Assembly: GCA_030849075.1 (NCBI GenBank)
Contig: JASAOO010003065.1
Location: forward strand, 1-20,019
Origin: Zelonia costaricensis
Lineage: Eukaryota; Euglenozoa; Kinetoplastea; Trypanosomatida; Trypanosomatidae
Direction of reading: 5' to 3'
DNA length: 20,019 nucleotides
The notes below the pieces were generated by a model. It ran no database searches. It saw nothing but the letters and a program-made list of their open reading frames with translations, and had not been told where the DNA came from. Shown here piece after piece: positions 9,027 to 18,580 of the stretch (the stretch's first letter is position 1; every line of letters begins with the position of its first letter). The position numbers and the translations under genes are program-made.

Positions 9027-9998
9027 ATAAACGAGAACGCCGGAAGAAAAAAAAAAAAAGGAGAGCCAAACAAAAGAGTTGAGAGCTCACGGTGCATTTC
9101 ACTCATTCACACGCACACACGCACACACAGAAAAAGAAAGAGAACTGTACGCTTCGTAGAAAAAAAGCTCGCACAAAGCCCTCTCGGTCTGGGTCCGCAC
9201 AGAGCCGAGGAAAGACGACGCGAGGGTCCTCCCTCACAATCCCTTTTCTACGCAGCTCAGCAGTTGAACGCCGCCGCACACGAGAAGGGACCACCAGCCA
9301 AGCGGGAGGGGGGGGGCACGAAGCATAGGCACACATTTAAGCAGCGCCACTGCTAGCAATACATGAAGCACGAGAAGATAAAAGACAACAAAAAAGCGTG
9401 CAGCACAGACAAACAAAAAAGGAGCAACGCGTAGGGACCGCAGTGCGGCGCAACATTATCGGAGAGCGCCACAGGTCGGAGAAGCAATGCCAAACACGGT
9501 TCAATGGAAGAACTGGTGTGCCACAGAGAGAAGCGGAATTCAGCACTCTTTTTCTGTTGGGGGAGAAGGGTGTTTTTTTCATGGAAGCGCGTGAAGGGGC
9601 TTCAGCGCCTCTTGGACATTGCCGTTTTTCTTTTTTATATATTTGGCCATCGCGAATTCTTGTTTCGCTGTCTCCGCTCAGGTGCATTCGTGCAGCTGCC
9701 GCTTAAAAAAAAAAACAGAAAAAAGAGAAGAGACGAGGTCGTGAGCGTGTAGTCCATCTATCTTATTTCTCACAGCGCCGGCGCGTGCGACGCCGTCAGT
9801 GAAACCGGCGCACGCGGCGCTCGGACGAGCAGAGAACAACAAGGCATAGAACCTGAATCCAAGGTGGAAGGGGACCCTAACGAGCCGCACCATCGCGAGC
9901 GACGAGGCCCAACCCCTTCCCTCCTCGTCACCCTCAAGTTCCCTCGATCGGCTGCACACGCGCAGAGCAAGCGAACCCGCCCACCCTATTGTACATTG

Positions 9999-10025
9999 GT
10001 GTGTGTGTCTGTGTGTGTTCGTGTG
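9999..10025. repeat. TG microsatellite
   Basis: TG repeat on the + strand, opposite polarity to most CA tracts nearby. Confidence 0.9.
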
Positions 10026-10154
10026 AGAAGGCGGACCAGCGAAGTACAACACAGAAAGGGACGAGAAGAAAAGTGGCAAAGTGAGCGGGCGGAACGATGG
10101 GGGAGGGGCGCACACGCCATGACGCCGAAACGCGCAAAAGAGAGTCAAACTGCA

Positions 10155-10188
10155 CCCCCCCCCCCCACACCACCACACACACACACAC
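10155..10188. repeat. C12 homopolymer plus CA tract
   Basis: Twelve C residues (10155-10166) run into a CA repeat. It lies about 480 nt downstream of the 10668-14765 stop codon on the transcribed strand. Confidence 0.9.
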
Positions 10189-10221
10189 GAAGAATAACGG
10201 CAACATCGTCAAACACACCAG

Positions 10222-10244
10222 CAAACAAACAAACAAACAAACAA
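10222..10244. repeat. CAAA tetranucleotide repeat
   Basis: Five full CAAA units and a partial sixth. On the transcribed strand it is TTTG repeated. Confidence 0.95.
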
Positions 10245-10667
10245 GAGACGAAGCCGACCATTTGGCGGGCACATCGGTGCGTCGTCACCAGGGCCACGTC
10301 GCGCCCTGGATCTAGCAAGGTGCGTGGAGACTCTGTACGCGTCTCCTCCCTCTTTGGTCCTCTTTGTTTACGAGGAGCTGGGCGAAGGTTGGTGGGCCAG
10401 TGAGCCTCGTAAGCAGGCAGTCGTGTTGCCCTGTTTGGTGTGTGTGTGTGTGTGGGGGGAGGGGGGGGTCGTGATCGGGCTGCTCACACTGGACTCTCAT
10501 TGGGTGAGCGAGACGCAACACTTTGCGGCGGAGACAGGCGGCAGCCCGGTTCGAAGCCCCAACCCTCTCCCCCCCCCCCGCGGCTCTGTACCCTGCCATC
10601 TTTTTGTTTTTGCGTCGTTTCCCTCCCGCCGCTGCCGTGCAGCATCGACTGCAACCTGCTGTAGCCG

Positions 10668-13600
10668 TCAGGCCTCACTCAGCGCCATCTCTGAGACGTC
10701 GCTGTTCGTGCGCCGGTGACGTAGCCGGATGTCCCTCGGCACGGCCACCACCACCGCCTCCAAGGGCGCGCCAGGCCCCCCGACCCGCTCACTGCTGTCC
10801 AGCGAGTGCGTGCGGTTCGCAGGCGAACGGAGCGGCTCGACGCCGTCACCGCGCCAGTCCACCGGGCTGCGGCTTCGACTGGTGCGACGGTGCGGCGTCA
10901 GCGGCGGGAACGGTGCCGTTCCGCTGACACGGGAGGTCGGCGACTCGTGGATGGTGGCGTGCCTCTCCTGCGCCGCGGGGGCCTCGCCGAGTAGCGGCCG
11001 CTTCACGTAGATGCTCGACACGACCGCGTCGCCCAGCAGCGGGTTCGAGGCACGGCAAGGACTCAGCGGCGCCTCCGTCACACCCGCGACTGCGTCTTCC
11101 TGAAGACGCTGCTTCGCCTGCGTCACGCTCGCGATTCGGATTGCGAGGCGGTTGATGAGGCTCTGGCAGTAGTCCTCCTCGGCCATGCTGGGGTTGCGCG
11201 GAGGCACACTCACGCTCCACTTGATCAGCAGCGGCTGCAGCTCGCGCACGCGCTGCGCCACGGGGTACGGCGCAAACGTGCCCGAGATAACCAGCGCCAC
11301 ATTCGCGGCCGGCCCAGAGCAGTCGTCGCTGGACGACAGCAGCGGTGCCCCTTCATCACCATTGGACGCTATCTCTGCCGCATCCTTGTCTGGCACAATC
11401 GCGTCGATCTCCGTCCGCAGCGCCGCGTGCGTGCGACCTGGCACGGGGTTCAGCTGATGCATGCCGACCGCAAACAGCACACCGCGCAGCCCCTGCGACC
11501 CCATCGTCGTCTCCTTCAGCGCGTCGCGCTCGACGTCCGACAGCGCCCACCACGTCGTCTCCGTCGCCACAACCTGCCCGCCGTTCGCGATCGCCTCCGT
11601 CCGCGCAGCCATGTTCGACGTGTCGCCGTAGTAGTCGTACCGCTTCATCACCTCGTCGTACCGGATGTCCGACAGCCCCGTGTGGATGCCGATGCGCACG
11701 CGCAGCCCGGCCCACAGCGCAGCGTAAACCTCCTCGCTCAGCCGCGCAGTCGGCGGCACGTAGCCGGCCACCGTTTTTGATTTCACAAGCTCAAACTCGC
11801 GGTACTTGACGTCGATCTTCGCCGTGCCCCAGTCGTGCTTCAGAAGCCGCGTCTGGATGTCGCAGGCCAGCTGCACAGCGCTGTACGCGTCCTTGCACGC
11901 AATCATGAACGAGTCGCCCACCGTCTTCACCTCGTAGCACCCGTACTTCTTGATCAGCTGCCGGATCACGCGGTGGTGCGCTGCGATCGCGTCCGCCATC
12001 TCCTGCGGCAGCGCAGCCCAAAGCGCCGTGCTGCTCTCGATGTCTGTGAAGATGACTGTCACCGGGTCCTCGTGGGTACGCGGCGCCATGTTGTTGCTTC
12101 GGCTGGTTACGCAGCAATACACCATGGCCGCCGCTGCCGCGATGAGCAGCACGCCGCTCACGACGGAGCCGGCGATGATGCCACCAAGCTGCGTTGTCGT
12201 GAGCACGAGCGCGGCTGGGCGGGGCGCGTATACGAGCACCGGTGAAAGCGGCGGGGTGAGCGGGTTGACGGAGGGGTCGAGGACCTGCTCCATGGACAGC
12301 AGCGCGATGCCCCGAGCGCCGTAGTTAACGTACGCGCAGTCTTCCCCGACCGCGGTGAGGGTGCAGCCCCACCGGAAAGGGCCGAAGCTGATGCCGTATG
12401 TTGTGACGACGCCGTGGCGGTACGCGTTTTCGGCCAGAGTGGCGCCGTCCACGTTGTTCTGAGTTCCCGCCAGCGCCTGGATGAACCCCGCCGCTGTCAA
12501 GATGCTCAGCGTGTATGGGGTGTGGGCGGCTGTGTCGTTGTAGAGTGCGTGCAGGATGCCGAGCACCGGGTACGCATCCAGCGCCTCAGGGGATGCGTCA
12601 GTCCATAGGGGGAGGCTGTTGAAGGTGACGAAGCGGGCTCGCACGCTGGGCGGCTGGGCAGCGAAGGCGGCGGCAATGGCGTCGTAGCTCAGGCTGAAGT
12701 CGTTGAAGCTCACCATGACCACGGACGACGCCGACGCCGCGAGAAAGCGCACCATGGCGGACACGTCTGCGCTGCGGATGCCGAGCACCAGGTTCATCCT
12801 ACCAGCCTGCAGGCTTGGCGTGATGCTACCAGCTTCGTCCACTGTCGACACGGATGGGACGGGGGTGTTGAAGGTGTCGCTCGTCTTCCTAATTATCTCT
12901 GTGATCTGCGCCGCATCCTTCGCCGCGTAGCCGTAGAGCACCACGTTGAGATTGAGGTTGGACTCGGCCATGCGCGCAACAACGTCGAGGTACGTGTGCA
13001 GCACGTAGAGCTCCTGCTCCAGCGTGGGCATCAGATAAAGGTAGTTGGACTCATTCACGACAAGGTTGGCCTTCGGGTACGTCGGCATGGCGACAAGAAG
13101 TCCGGCGGCATCCATGTCGCGTGTGATCGGACCAGCGACGAGGTCGACCCAGTAGTTGGACACCTCCTCGTCCAGCATCGCCTGCGCCGTCTCCGCCGTG
13201 GTGTTCAGCGTGGCGAAGTTGCCCTTCTGGTACACCACCTCGAGCAGGCTCATCATGGCAGGGATGATCTTGTTGATGGAGACGCCCATTTCCAGCAGCT
13301 CCGGATGGTCGTTGAACATGAGCGTCATGATGTTCATCGGGCGAGAGAGGCGCACGTCCTCCGACGTGCACATGCTCTGCGGGTACGTGAAGATGGATTC
13401 CTCCAGCACCACCCATTCCCCACCCACGAAGCTTGTCATGATCGTGGTGTGCCCGCCCTGGTTGCACTCGCACACGGCGCCAGCCCTGCTCGCCATCGCG
13501 TTGCACTCGCCGCCGTAGTTGCCTAATACGTAGTCACCGCCGATGATGTAGCGATTCTGCTGGAAAAGCCCGGCCTTGTACGCCGCTCGGTCGGTGATCC

Positions 13601-14765
13601 AGCTAGACTGCTCCAGCGTCTGCTGGATCAGCTTGCCCGACAACCAGCCGAGCACCATGAGCTGCGTCATGTGTGCGTAAACTTCGCTGGCGACCCCTTC
13701 ACTCGACTTGCTGGGGTGAGCGACGCCTTTTACCTCCATCGGCGTGGAGCTCAGATAGCGCGTTATCTCCCGACGGAACTGCTGGATGTACAGCGGACCC
13801 AGGTCGTTGGGAGGGTGGGCTGTGGCACTGGAGAAGAGACGCGGCACGCTAGGGTCGACAGCGCCCGTGTCCACCATCGCCTCGTACGCCCGGAACACGA
13901 ACGGCTGCAGGGCGAAGGAGGTCATGATGTATGCCGACGCGGTGCGCTGGTCTGTCAGCACGCGCTGCACAAACGCGACCAGCTGCGTGCCGGCCATCCC
14001 CCACACTAGAATTACCTGCGGACGTGTGTTGGCCATCGCATCGAAAGCCGCCTCGTCGATGTCCACGCTTTCAAACTGATGCGGGGCCGCATACACAGCC
14101 GCCGGCTCGCGAGAGAGGAGCTGCAGCGTCGCCTGCAAGCTGTCTAGCTCCTTGTCGCCGAAGTGGACACCAGTGAGGTACATGAATGCCACGCGGCGGG
14201 CGCGGAACTCGTTCAGCAGATGCTTCATGATCACCTTGAGCTCAGCCAGGGGCTCGGCGCGAGTGAAGTAGGTCGCGTTACTCCACCGCCGCACCGCGGA
14301 GGAGCCGGTGAAGGGGCCGAGGTAGACGAGTCCGTACCGTTCTGTCAAGTCACTCGCCAACACCGTGTTCAGGGTTACATCCGAGTAGGGCCCAACCACA
14401 CCCAGCAAGTCCGGGTGCAGCTCCAGCCCTTTGGCCACCACAGCCTCAATGTCTGTCGGATCGTCCACGAGGCCGTCAGCGCGGAAGAGCTCAATGCGGC
14501 GGTGATTGGCGGTGTTGTTGGACGCAAAAAAGGCGGCGCGGATGCCGATGGCAAGGGCTTCGGCCTGATCTGACGTACTCTGTGCCGTGGAGAACACGGT
14601 GTCGAGGAGGTAGATGGTGGTGTCGGGCGTCGCGGCCCGCGCCGGAGACGGGCAGGCCAGCAACAGCAGCATCACCGCGGCGCACAGCCGGAGCAGCGGC
14701 CGCTCAAAAGGGCCGGCATGCGCCACTCGGCGCATCGCTGATGGACGCGCACGTCTCTTCTCCAT
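10668..14765 (-). CDS. Receptor-type adenylate cyclase (RAC), middle copy
   Basis: Encodes 1365 aa. The start chosen is the ATG at 14765-14763; a second in-frame ATG ten codons later also precedes the signal segment, so the exact start is uncertain. The basic N-terminus is followed by a signal/anchor segment (about 24-38). The ectodomain (about 45-860) matches the 3463-7530 protein in layout but is well diverged. It shares CECNQGG (432-438) and the juxtamembrane Cys pair, and has five sequons. The membrane helix is at about 862-885. Catalytic motifs are intact: metal Asp908 in FTDIESST, Lys947 and metal Asp951 in EVKTVGDSF, Asp1044, Asn1051 and Arg1055 in YDYYGDTSNMAAR. The expected reaction is ATP to cAMP. 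A stretch of 149 bp in the catalytic domain (11578-11726) is identical in DNA to 4352-4500 of the downstream gene. The tail is Arg/Ser/Pro-rich and includes RHRRTNSDVS, a plausible basic phosphorylation site. It stops with TGA at 10670-10668. Confidence 0.95.
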   Translation of the reverse strand: MEKRRARPSAMRRVAHAGPFERPLLRLCAAVMLLLLACPSPARAATPDTTIYLLDTVFSTAQSTSDQAEALAIGIRAAFFASNNTANHRRIELFRADGLVDDPTDIEAVVAKGLELHPDLLGVVGPYSDVTLNTVLASDLTERYGLVYLGPFTGSSAVRRWSNATYFTRAEPLAELKVIMKHLLNEFRARRVAFMYLTGVHFGDKELDSLQATLQLLSREPAAVYAAPHQFESVDIDEAAFDAMANTRPQVILVWGMAGTQLVAFVQRVLTDQRTASAYIMTSFALQPFVFRAYEAMVDTGAVDPSVPRLFSSATAHPPNDLGPLYIQQFRREITRYLSSTPMEVKGVAHPSKSSEGVASEVYAHMTQLMVLGWLSGKLIQQTLEQSSWITDRAAYKAGLFQQNRYIIGGDYVLGNYGGECNAMASRAGAVCECNQGGHTTIMTSFVGGEWVVLEESIFTYPQSMCTSEDVRLSRPMNIMTLMFNDHPELLEMGVSINKIIPAMMSLLEVVYQKGNFATLNTTAETAQAMLDEEVSNYWVDLVAGPITRDMDAAGLLVAMPTYPKANLVVNESNYLYLMPTLEQELYVLHTYLDVVARMAESNLNLNVVLYGYAAKDAAQITEIIRKTSDTFNTPVPSVSTVDEAGSITPSLQAGRMNLVLGIRSADVSAMVRFLAASASSVVMVSFNDFSLSYDAIAAAFAAQPPSVRARFVTFNSLPLWTDASPEALDAYPVLGILHALYNDTAAHTPYTLSILTAAGFIQALAGTQNNVDGATLAENAYRHGVVTTYGISFGPFRWGCTLTAVGEDCAYVNYGARGIALLSMEQVLDPSVNPLTPPLSPVLVYAPRPAALVLTTTQLGGIIAGSVVSGVLLIAAAAAMVYCCVTSRSNNMAPRTHEDPVTVIFTDIESSTALWAALPQEMADAIAAHHRVIRQLIKKYGCYEVKTVGDSFMIACKDAYSAVQLACDIQTRLLKHDWGTAKIDVKYREFELVKSKTVAGYVPPTARLSEEVYAALWAGLRVRIGIHTGLSDIRYDEVMKRYDYYGDTSNMAARTEAIANGGQVVATETTWWALSDVERDALKETTMGSQGLRGVLFAVGMHQLNPVPGRTHAALRTEIDAIVPDKDAAEIASNGDEGAPLLSSSDDCSGPAANVALVISGTFAPYPVAQRVRELQPLLIKWSVSVPPRNPSMAEEDYCQSLINRLAIRIASVTQAKQRLQEDAVAGVTEAPLSPCRASNPLLGDAVVSSIYVKRPLLGEAPAAQERHATIHESPTSRVSGTAPFPPLTPHRRTSRSRSPVDWRGDGVEPLRSPANRTHSLDSSERVGGPGAPLEAVVVAVPRDIRLRHRRTNSDVSEMALSEA

Positions 14766-14874
14766 TTCCAGTTTCAAAAAATGCGCTTCCCTGTGATGGC
14801 TGGCGACGTCACTCCAGCGCGTGGGCCAACAACAACAAAAAAAAAAGACGAGGCAGCGAGAGGGACGTCAGGCG

Positions 14875-14917
14875 CTGGAAGAGGGGCAAGAGGGGGCAAG
14901 AGAGATGAGGTGGGTGG
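14875..14917 (-). promoter_or_regulatory. Candidate trans-splice acceptor for the 10668-14765 RAC gene
   Basis: The minus strand from 14917 to 14877 reads as a long pyrimidine tract (CCACCCACCTCATCTCTC... to CCCCTCTTCC) followed directly by AG at 14876-14875. This gives a 5' UTR near 110 nt. A second option is the T-rich tract at about 14849-14836 with its first AG at 14813-14812, giving about 46 nt. Both lie upstream of the chosen ATG at 14765, and both exclude the TTG codon as a need for initiation. Confidence 0.45.
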
Positions 14918-14968
14918 CGCGGTTACAGGGGTGGGGGGAGGGGCGCGCAGTGGATCTCTAGGTTTGCT

Positions 14969-14986
14969 ACACACACACACACACAC
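14969..14986. repeat. CA microsatellite
   Basis: Uninterrupted AC repeat upstream of the 10668-14765 gene and its candidate splice acceptor. Confidence 0.9.
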
Positions 14987-15246
14987 TCACAAACGTGTGC
15001 ACACACAGAGAAAGGAATACAGAGAGCGTCGCGGGAGAGAACGATGTGTGCAAACACAAGGCTGGGGCTGGGGCTGGGGTAGAGAAGGGAAAAAAAAAAG
15101 GAAGAGAAAGGTGAGAACGGGCCCACGGCAGGCCAGACGAGTTCCAGTGCCGGTGCCGGTGCCGAGGCACGTGCGTGACACACGGAGTGAAGATGGAGCG
15201 AGGCTACGCTGGGCTGGGAAGGGTAGCAAGGGAGAGGACGCGCGGA

Positions 15247-15267
15247 GAAGAAGAAGAAGAAGAAGAA
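15247..15267. repeat. GAA trinucleotide repeat
   Basis: Seven GAA units, continuing into A-rich sequence. On the transcribed strand it is a TTC pyrimidine tract. Confidence 0.95.
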
Positions 15268-15390
15268 AAAAAACAAAGAAAAAAAGAGCGGTACCAAAAC
15301 AAGCACACAAAAAAGAGATTGAAGAGAAGAAATCGAGGAGAAGTGCACACGCAATATACACTGAGCGAGAGGCCGAAAGTCTACGAGAGG

Positions 15391-15405
15391 GAGAGAGAGA
15401 GAGAG
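15391..15405. repeat. GA dinucleotide repeat
   Basis: About seven GA units in purine-rich spacer. Confidence 0.9.
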
Positions 15406-15556
15406 TCGAGAAGGGATAGGCCACGGCAAACAGGTTCTTCTTGGTGACGAGCAGTGCGATGCTGCAGGACAGGGAGCGACAGAGGCGCGGTGAGGAAGAG
15501 GGAGGAGGGGGGGGAGGTGTTGGCCGCGGCGCAGAGCGACACCTGCGGAACGACAG

Positions 15557-15579
15557 ACACACACACACACGCACACACA
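15557..15579. repeat. CA microsatellite
   Basis: CA repeat with one CG step, in spacer. Confidence 0.9.
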
Positions 15580-16261
15580 AAACGAGAAGTATGCACCAAA
15601 AAGGAGTCGCAGCCGGCACGTCGCACGAAACACTAGTCTAGCAGTTGTCTCTCACCTCCTTGTCACCTGCTCGCCCGTGCAGGGAAGCCGGTGGCCCTGT
15701 GTCCGTCGCAGGCGGTATCGCGTGCGGCAGAGCTGAGCGGGAAGGGAGGGAGCAGAGGAGGAAATGCGGTTGGGGTGACGGTCTCGCGAACGGTACACGA
15801 CCAATTGGTCACGTGGAAGACGAGAATAGAATCACGAACGCGGAAGAAACACAGAAAAAAAGGAAAGGAAAGAACGACAGCGTGCGCGTCGTAGGCGAGG
15901 GACACGCGGAGAAACGCCAAGACACCGAAACCAACCAACCAACCAACAAAAAAAAAGACGTAATTCAAGGCGTGCGCGTGCCAGAAGACACGGGCAGAAA
16001 CGAAAAAAAAAGGAAGCGGAGAAGGAGGAGGGTGAGGGCCTTTGTAGCGGCGGCGGCCAGTGCTGTGGTGGTTTGCTTTGGAAGAGGTACGCAGTTGTTC
16101 GTGGGCACTCGTCGAGTCGCACACAGGCAGAAGGCCGAAAGGAGCGAAAACAAGACAAGCGTTTAGGATCTGCCGTGGAAGGGCCGCACCGTGACGAGAG
16201 CAGGTGGGCCGCCGTCACAAGGTTCGGTGCAAGACGGTGGGGGAAGGAGGCGGGCAAGGCA

Positions 16262-16288
16262 GGGGAGAGGGGGAGGGGGAGGGAGGGG
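16262..16288 (+). other. Potential G-quadruplex motif
   Basis: Five G-runs of 3-5 separated by one to three bases, inside a longer purine tract on the + strand. A comparable tract lies at 17104-17135. Confidence 0.55.
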
Positions 16289-16291
16289 ACA

Positions 16292-16350
16292 GTGGGCGTC
16301 TAGTGATGCGTGTNGGGGGGCGGGGATTGTGGGCGTCTAGTGATGCGTGT
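16292..16350. repeat. 22-bp direct repeat flanking an ambiguous base
   Basis: The 22-bp word starting GTGGGCGTCTAGTGATG occurs at 16292-16313 and again at 16329-16350. The copies are separated by 15 bases that include N at 16314 and G-runs. The position of the N suggests an unresolved contig join where an overlap was written twice, rather than a biological duplication. Confidence 0.85.
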
Positions 16351-18241
16351 GTTTGTCTTCAATGCACAGGCACGCGTGCGTTTGGGGTGACGAAAGCTCG
16401 GCGCCGTGAGGTCGCTTCGAGCACCGAGAAGTGGTACAGAGAAAGCTCGACACGAGGAACAGCGACGGTACCGTAAAGAAAAAAGGAAAAGTAGAGGGAC
16501 GAGAAGACAAATGAGGAGAGTGCGCAATCACAGGCACGCTTTCCACGACGGAGGTGTTGTTGTTTTCGAGAAGATACATCGACTGGTGTGCGTGTGTGTG
16601 TGTAAGTGGGGTGGGGGGCATGTGGGGGAAGCGGCGAGTGTATGCAAGCCACACAGAGTGGATAGAGTTGCGTGGAGGCGGAGGCGGGGGGGGGAGAGAG
16701 GGTGGAAGCTGGAAAGAGGACCGGACGCTGCTTAGCCACCGACACAGAGCAGGGGCCGCTGCGCCCAAGAAGGCGGGCCCGCCCACTTTTCTCCTTGAGC
16801 GACGTGGAAGTGAGGGCGGGTGCGATGGGACGCGACGGTCGCAGGGGGTCGGAGAAGCGACTACCGCCCCGCATCATCGCCAGCCTGCGCACCTGCGGCG
16901 AAAGTGTGCAGGCGAGAGACACAGAGGAGGAGGGAGGGGAGGGCGTATTGTCCGACAAGCGGAGTTGCCGATGCGCGTCTGGCAGCACACCAGAAAGTGC
17001 GCGTGTCTTTTTTTCGTTGTTGTGGTGGTTGTGCTTCCGAAAAGGGGAAAAATGGAAAAGGGGCGTCGCGTTTTTTTTTAATTTGGTTGGCCAGCGGAAA
17101 CACGGGGGGAGAGGGGAGAGGGAGGGAGGGGGGGGAGCCAAGGGCCTCACAAGGGGAGGAGTAACACAAACAAACAAAAAAAAAGAAGAAGACGCGCGTA
17201 CTGGTGACAGAGAGAGCGCAGGCGGGAGCAGTCACACTTCTTTTTTGCACCCCTGACACATCGCTTTCTTCGCCGCACGCATGTGAGCATCGAGGTGATA
17301 ATGCGGCCGTCTTCTTTTCTTCTCTTTCTTTTGATCTTGTTATTTGTTTCTTTTACATGTCTCTCTGACGCCAATACGCGAGGCGTGTCGCGACGTTATA
17401 AATATTTCGTTTTCGTATTTCACAAGGCAGAAAGAGCAAGATGACACTGAGCCTGGCGGGGGGAGGGGAGGCGTGGGGAAGGAAGGGAGGCACTTTCGGG
17501 GTAGAGAAAGGACGGAGGGGGGGACACCTGGTAGTCTGCCGCGAGGTGCCCGTGAAGGGCTCGGCTCACCCGCGCAACTGTATCCAACTGTCCTCGCTCT
17601 CCTCCGCCTCTTGACCACGCATACACCGCGTACACCGCATGCACACGCGCCTGCGCGTGACGCTTCGCAGCGTTTCACCACCAGCTGCCGCTCCCCTGCC
17701 CCATTCGCAAGCACGCTCATACGTGAGAGCGGTGAGGACGTCACTCGCACAGCAGTCACGTTCCAGGAGAAAACACAAGCACGCACACGCTGATAGGCCT
17801 TCAAGGCAGGAATTAAAACATCGACCACAAGGCTGGCAAAACACAAAGCGAGATGCGCCCAAAGAGGGCACTGAAGGCGCGCGTGTTTCAGCACAGTGGC
17901 CGCAAACGCGTCGAGGCAAAAACAAGAAGGAAGAAGCTAAAGCAAACCAAGTGTGGGCAAATGCAGGACCGTGAAGGTAGCGTTGTACCGCTCCGCATCT
18001 CATCCCAGAGAGCACCGGAAAAGGGGGTGCGGAGAGAGGGGGGGGAGGGAGGAACCAAGGTCGAGGGTATGTACATCCACGTAGACCCAAAAAAAAAGGG
18101 GGAAGGAGAAGACCGTATGAAAGCAGGTCGCGGCGCGCAATTGGTTTCCGCGAAAGCTAGACACCGGAAGACGTCCGCATCCTCGCTCGCGCACTCAAGG
18201 CAGACCCCGCCTGTCACACTCGCAAGTCACGAAAAGAAAGC

Positions 18242-18243
<2 letters not shown>

Positions 18244-18280
<37 letters not shown>

Positions 18281-18287
18281 AGAGAGA
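18244..18287. repeat. Compound (CA)17-(GA)5 microsatellite
   Basis: The longest uninterrupted dinucleotide tract in the window: seventeen CA units (18244-18277) followed by five GA units (18278-18287). It joins the 9-bp inverted repeat at 18286-18308. Confidence 0.95.
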
Positions 18288-18308
18288 CACAGCCGCGCTG
18301 GCTGTGTC
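18286..18308. repeat. Perfect 9-bp inverted repeat
   Basis: GACACAGCC (18286-18294) and GGCTGTGTC (18300-18308) with a five-base loop. It directly adjoins the compound CA/GA microsatellite. Confidence 0.8.
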
Positions 18309-18324
18309 AAACACGTCGTCACCC

Positions 18325-18383
18325 CTCCCACGACAGCGCCGACGCGGGCACCTTCACGCACAAGTACACACGTGTCGTGGGAG
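18325..18383. repeat. Perfect 11-bp inverted repeat
   Basis: CTCCCACGACA (18325-18335) and TGTCGTGGGAG (18373-18383) with 37 bases between. It lies about 870-930 nt downstream of the partial RAC gene's stop on the transcribed strand. It could fold as a stem-loop in RNA; function unknown. Confidence 0.8.
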
Positions 18384-18580
18384 AACAGACAAAGGACGGT
18401 GGGTGGTGGCACACCAAGCCGTGGCGAGCATCGAAGGGAAAACAAAATGACACGAGGATATGGTGCAGAGGCACCACCGCACAGAAGAGGAGGTGGGAGC
18501 ATAAGAAACCCAGGAAGGAGCGGACGGCCGTGTCAGAGGGAAGGGGGTGGGGGGCACGCATAATGGCGCGTCCCGCTCAT

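Larger units (their letters stand above)
7531..10667. other. Intergenic spacer between the two complete RAC genes
   Basis: A 3.1-kb spacer with no convincing gene. From left to right it holds a TG tract (7691-7734), the candidate splice acceptor, a T/TTTG-rich patch (8108-8128), A14 (8353-8366), CA tracts near 8657-8673, 8994-9026 and 9108-9129, A13 (9047-9059), an AT-richer island (about 9540-9660) ending before A11 (9705-9715), a TG tract (9999-10025), C12 plus CA (10155-10188), a CAAA tract (10222-10244), a 7-bp hairpin (10288-10309), and TG plus a G-run (10439-10468). No RAC-derived fragments were noticed. The right end is the 3' UTR of the 10668-14765 gene and the left end the 5' UTR of the 3463-7530 gene. 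Confidence 0.7.

Noticed and set aside
9130..9730. Possible + strand retroposon ending in A11 at 9705-9715, with CAGAAAAA on both sides
   Set aside because: The flanking match is A-rich low complexity, and no retroelement coding or signature sequence was recognised in between. A search against SIDER consensus would settle it.
10540..10560. Box B-like GGTTCGAAGCC at about 10549-10559, suggesting a tRNA
   Set aside because: The flanking bases do not form the T-arm stem beyond two pairs, and no D-arm, anticodon arm or acceptor stem can be built around it.
14766..14777. Upstream extension of the 10668-14765 gene by 4 codons
   Set aside because: It begins with TTG; the first ATG is at 14765.
14981..15641. 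Overlapping open frames of 200+ codons on both strands
   Set aside because: They translate CA, GA and GAA repeats and purine tracts, giving Val-Cys, Thr-His or Lys/Glu runs without domain structure.
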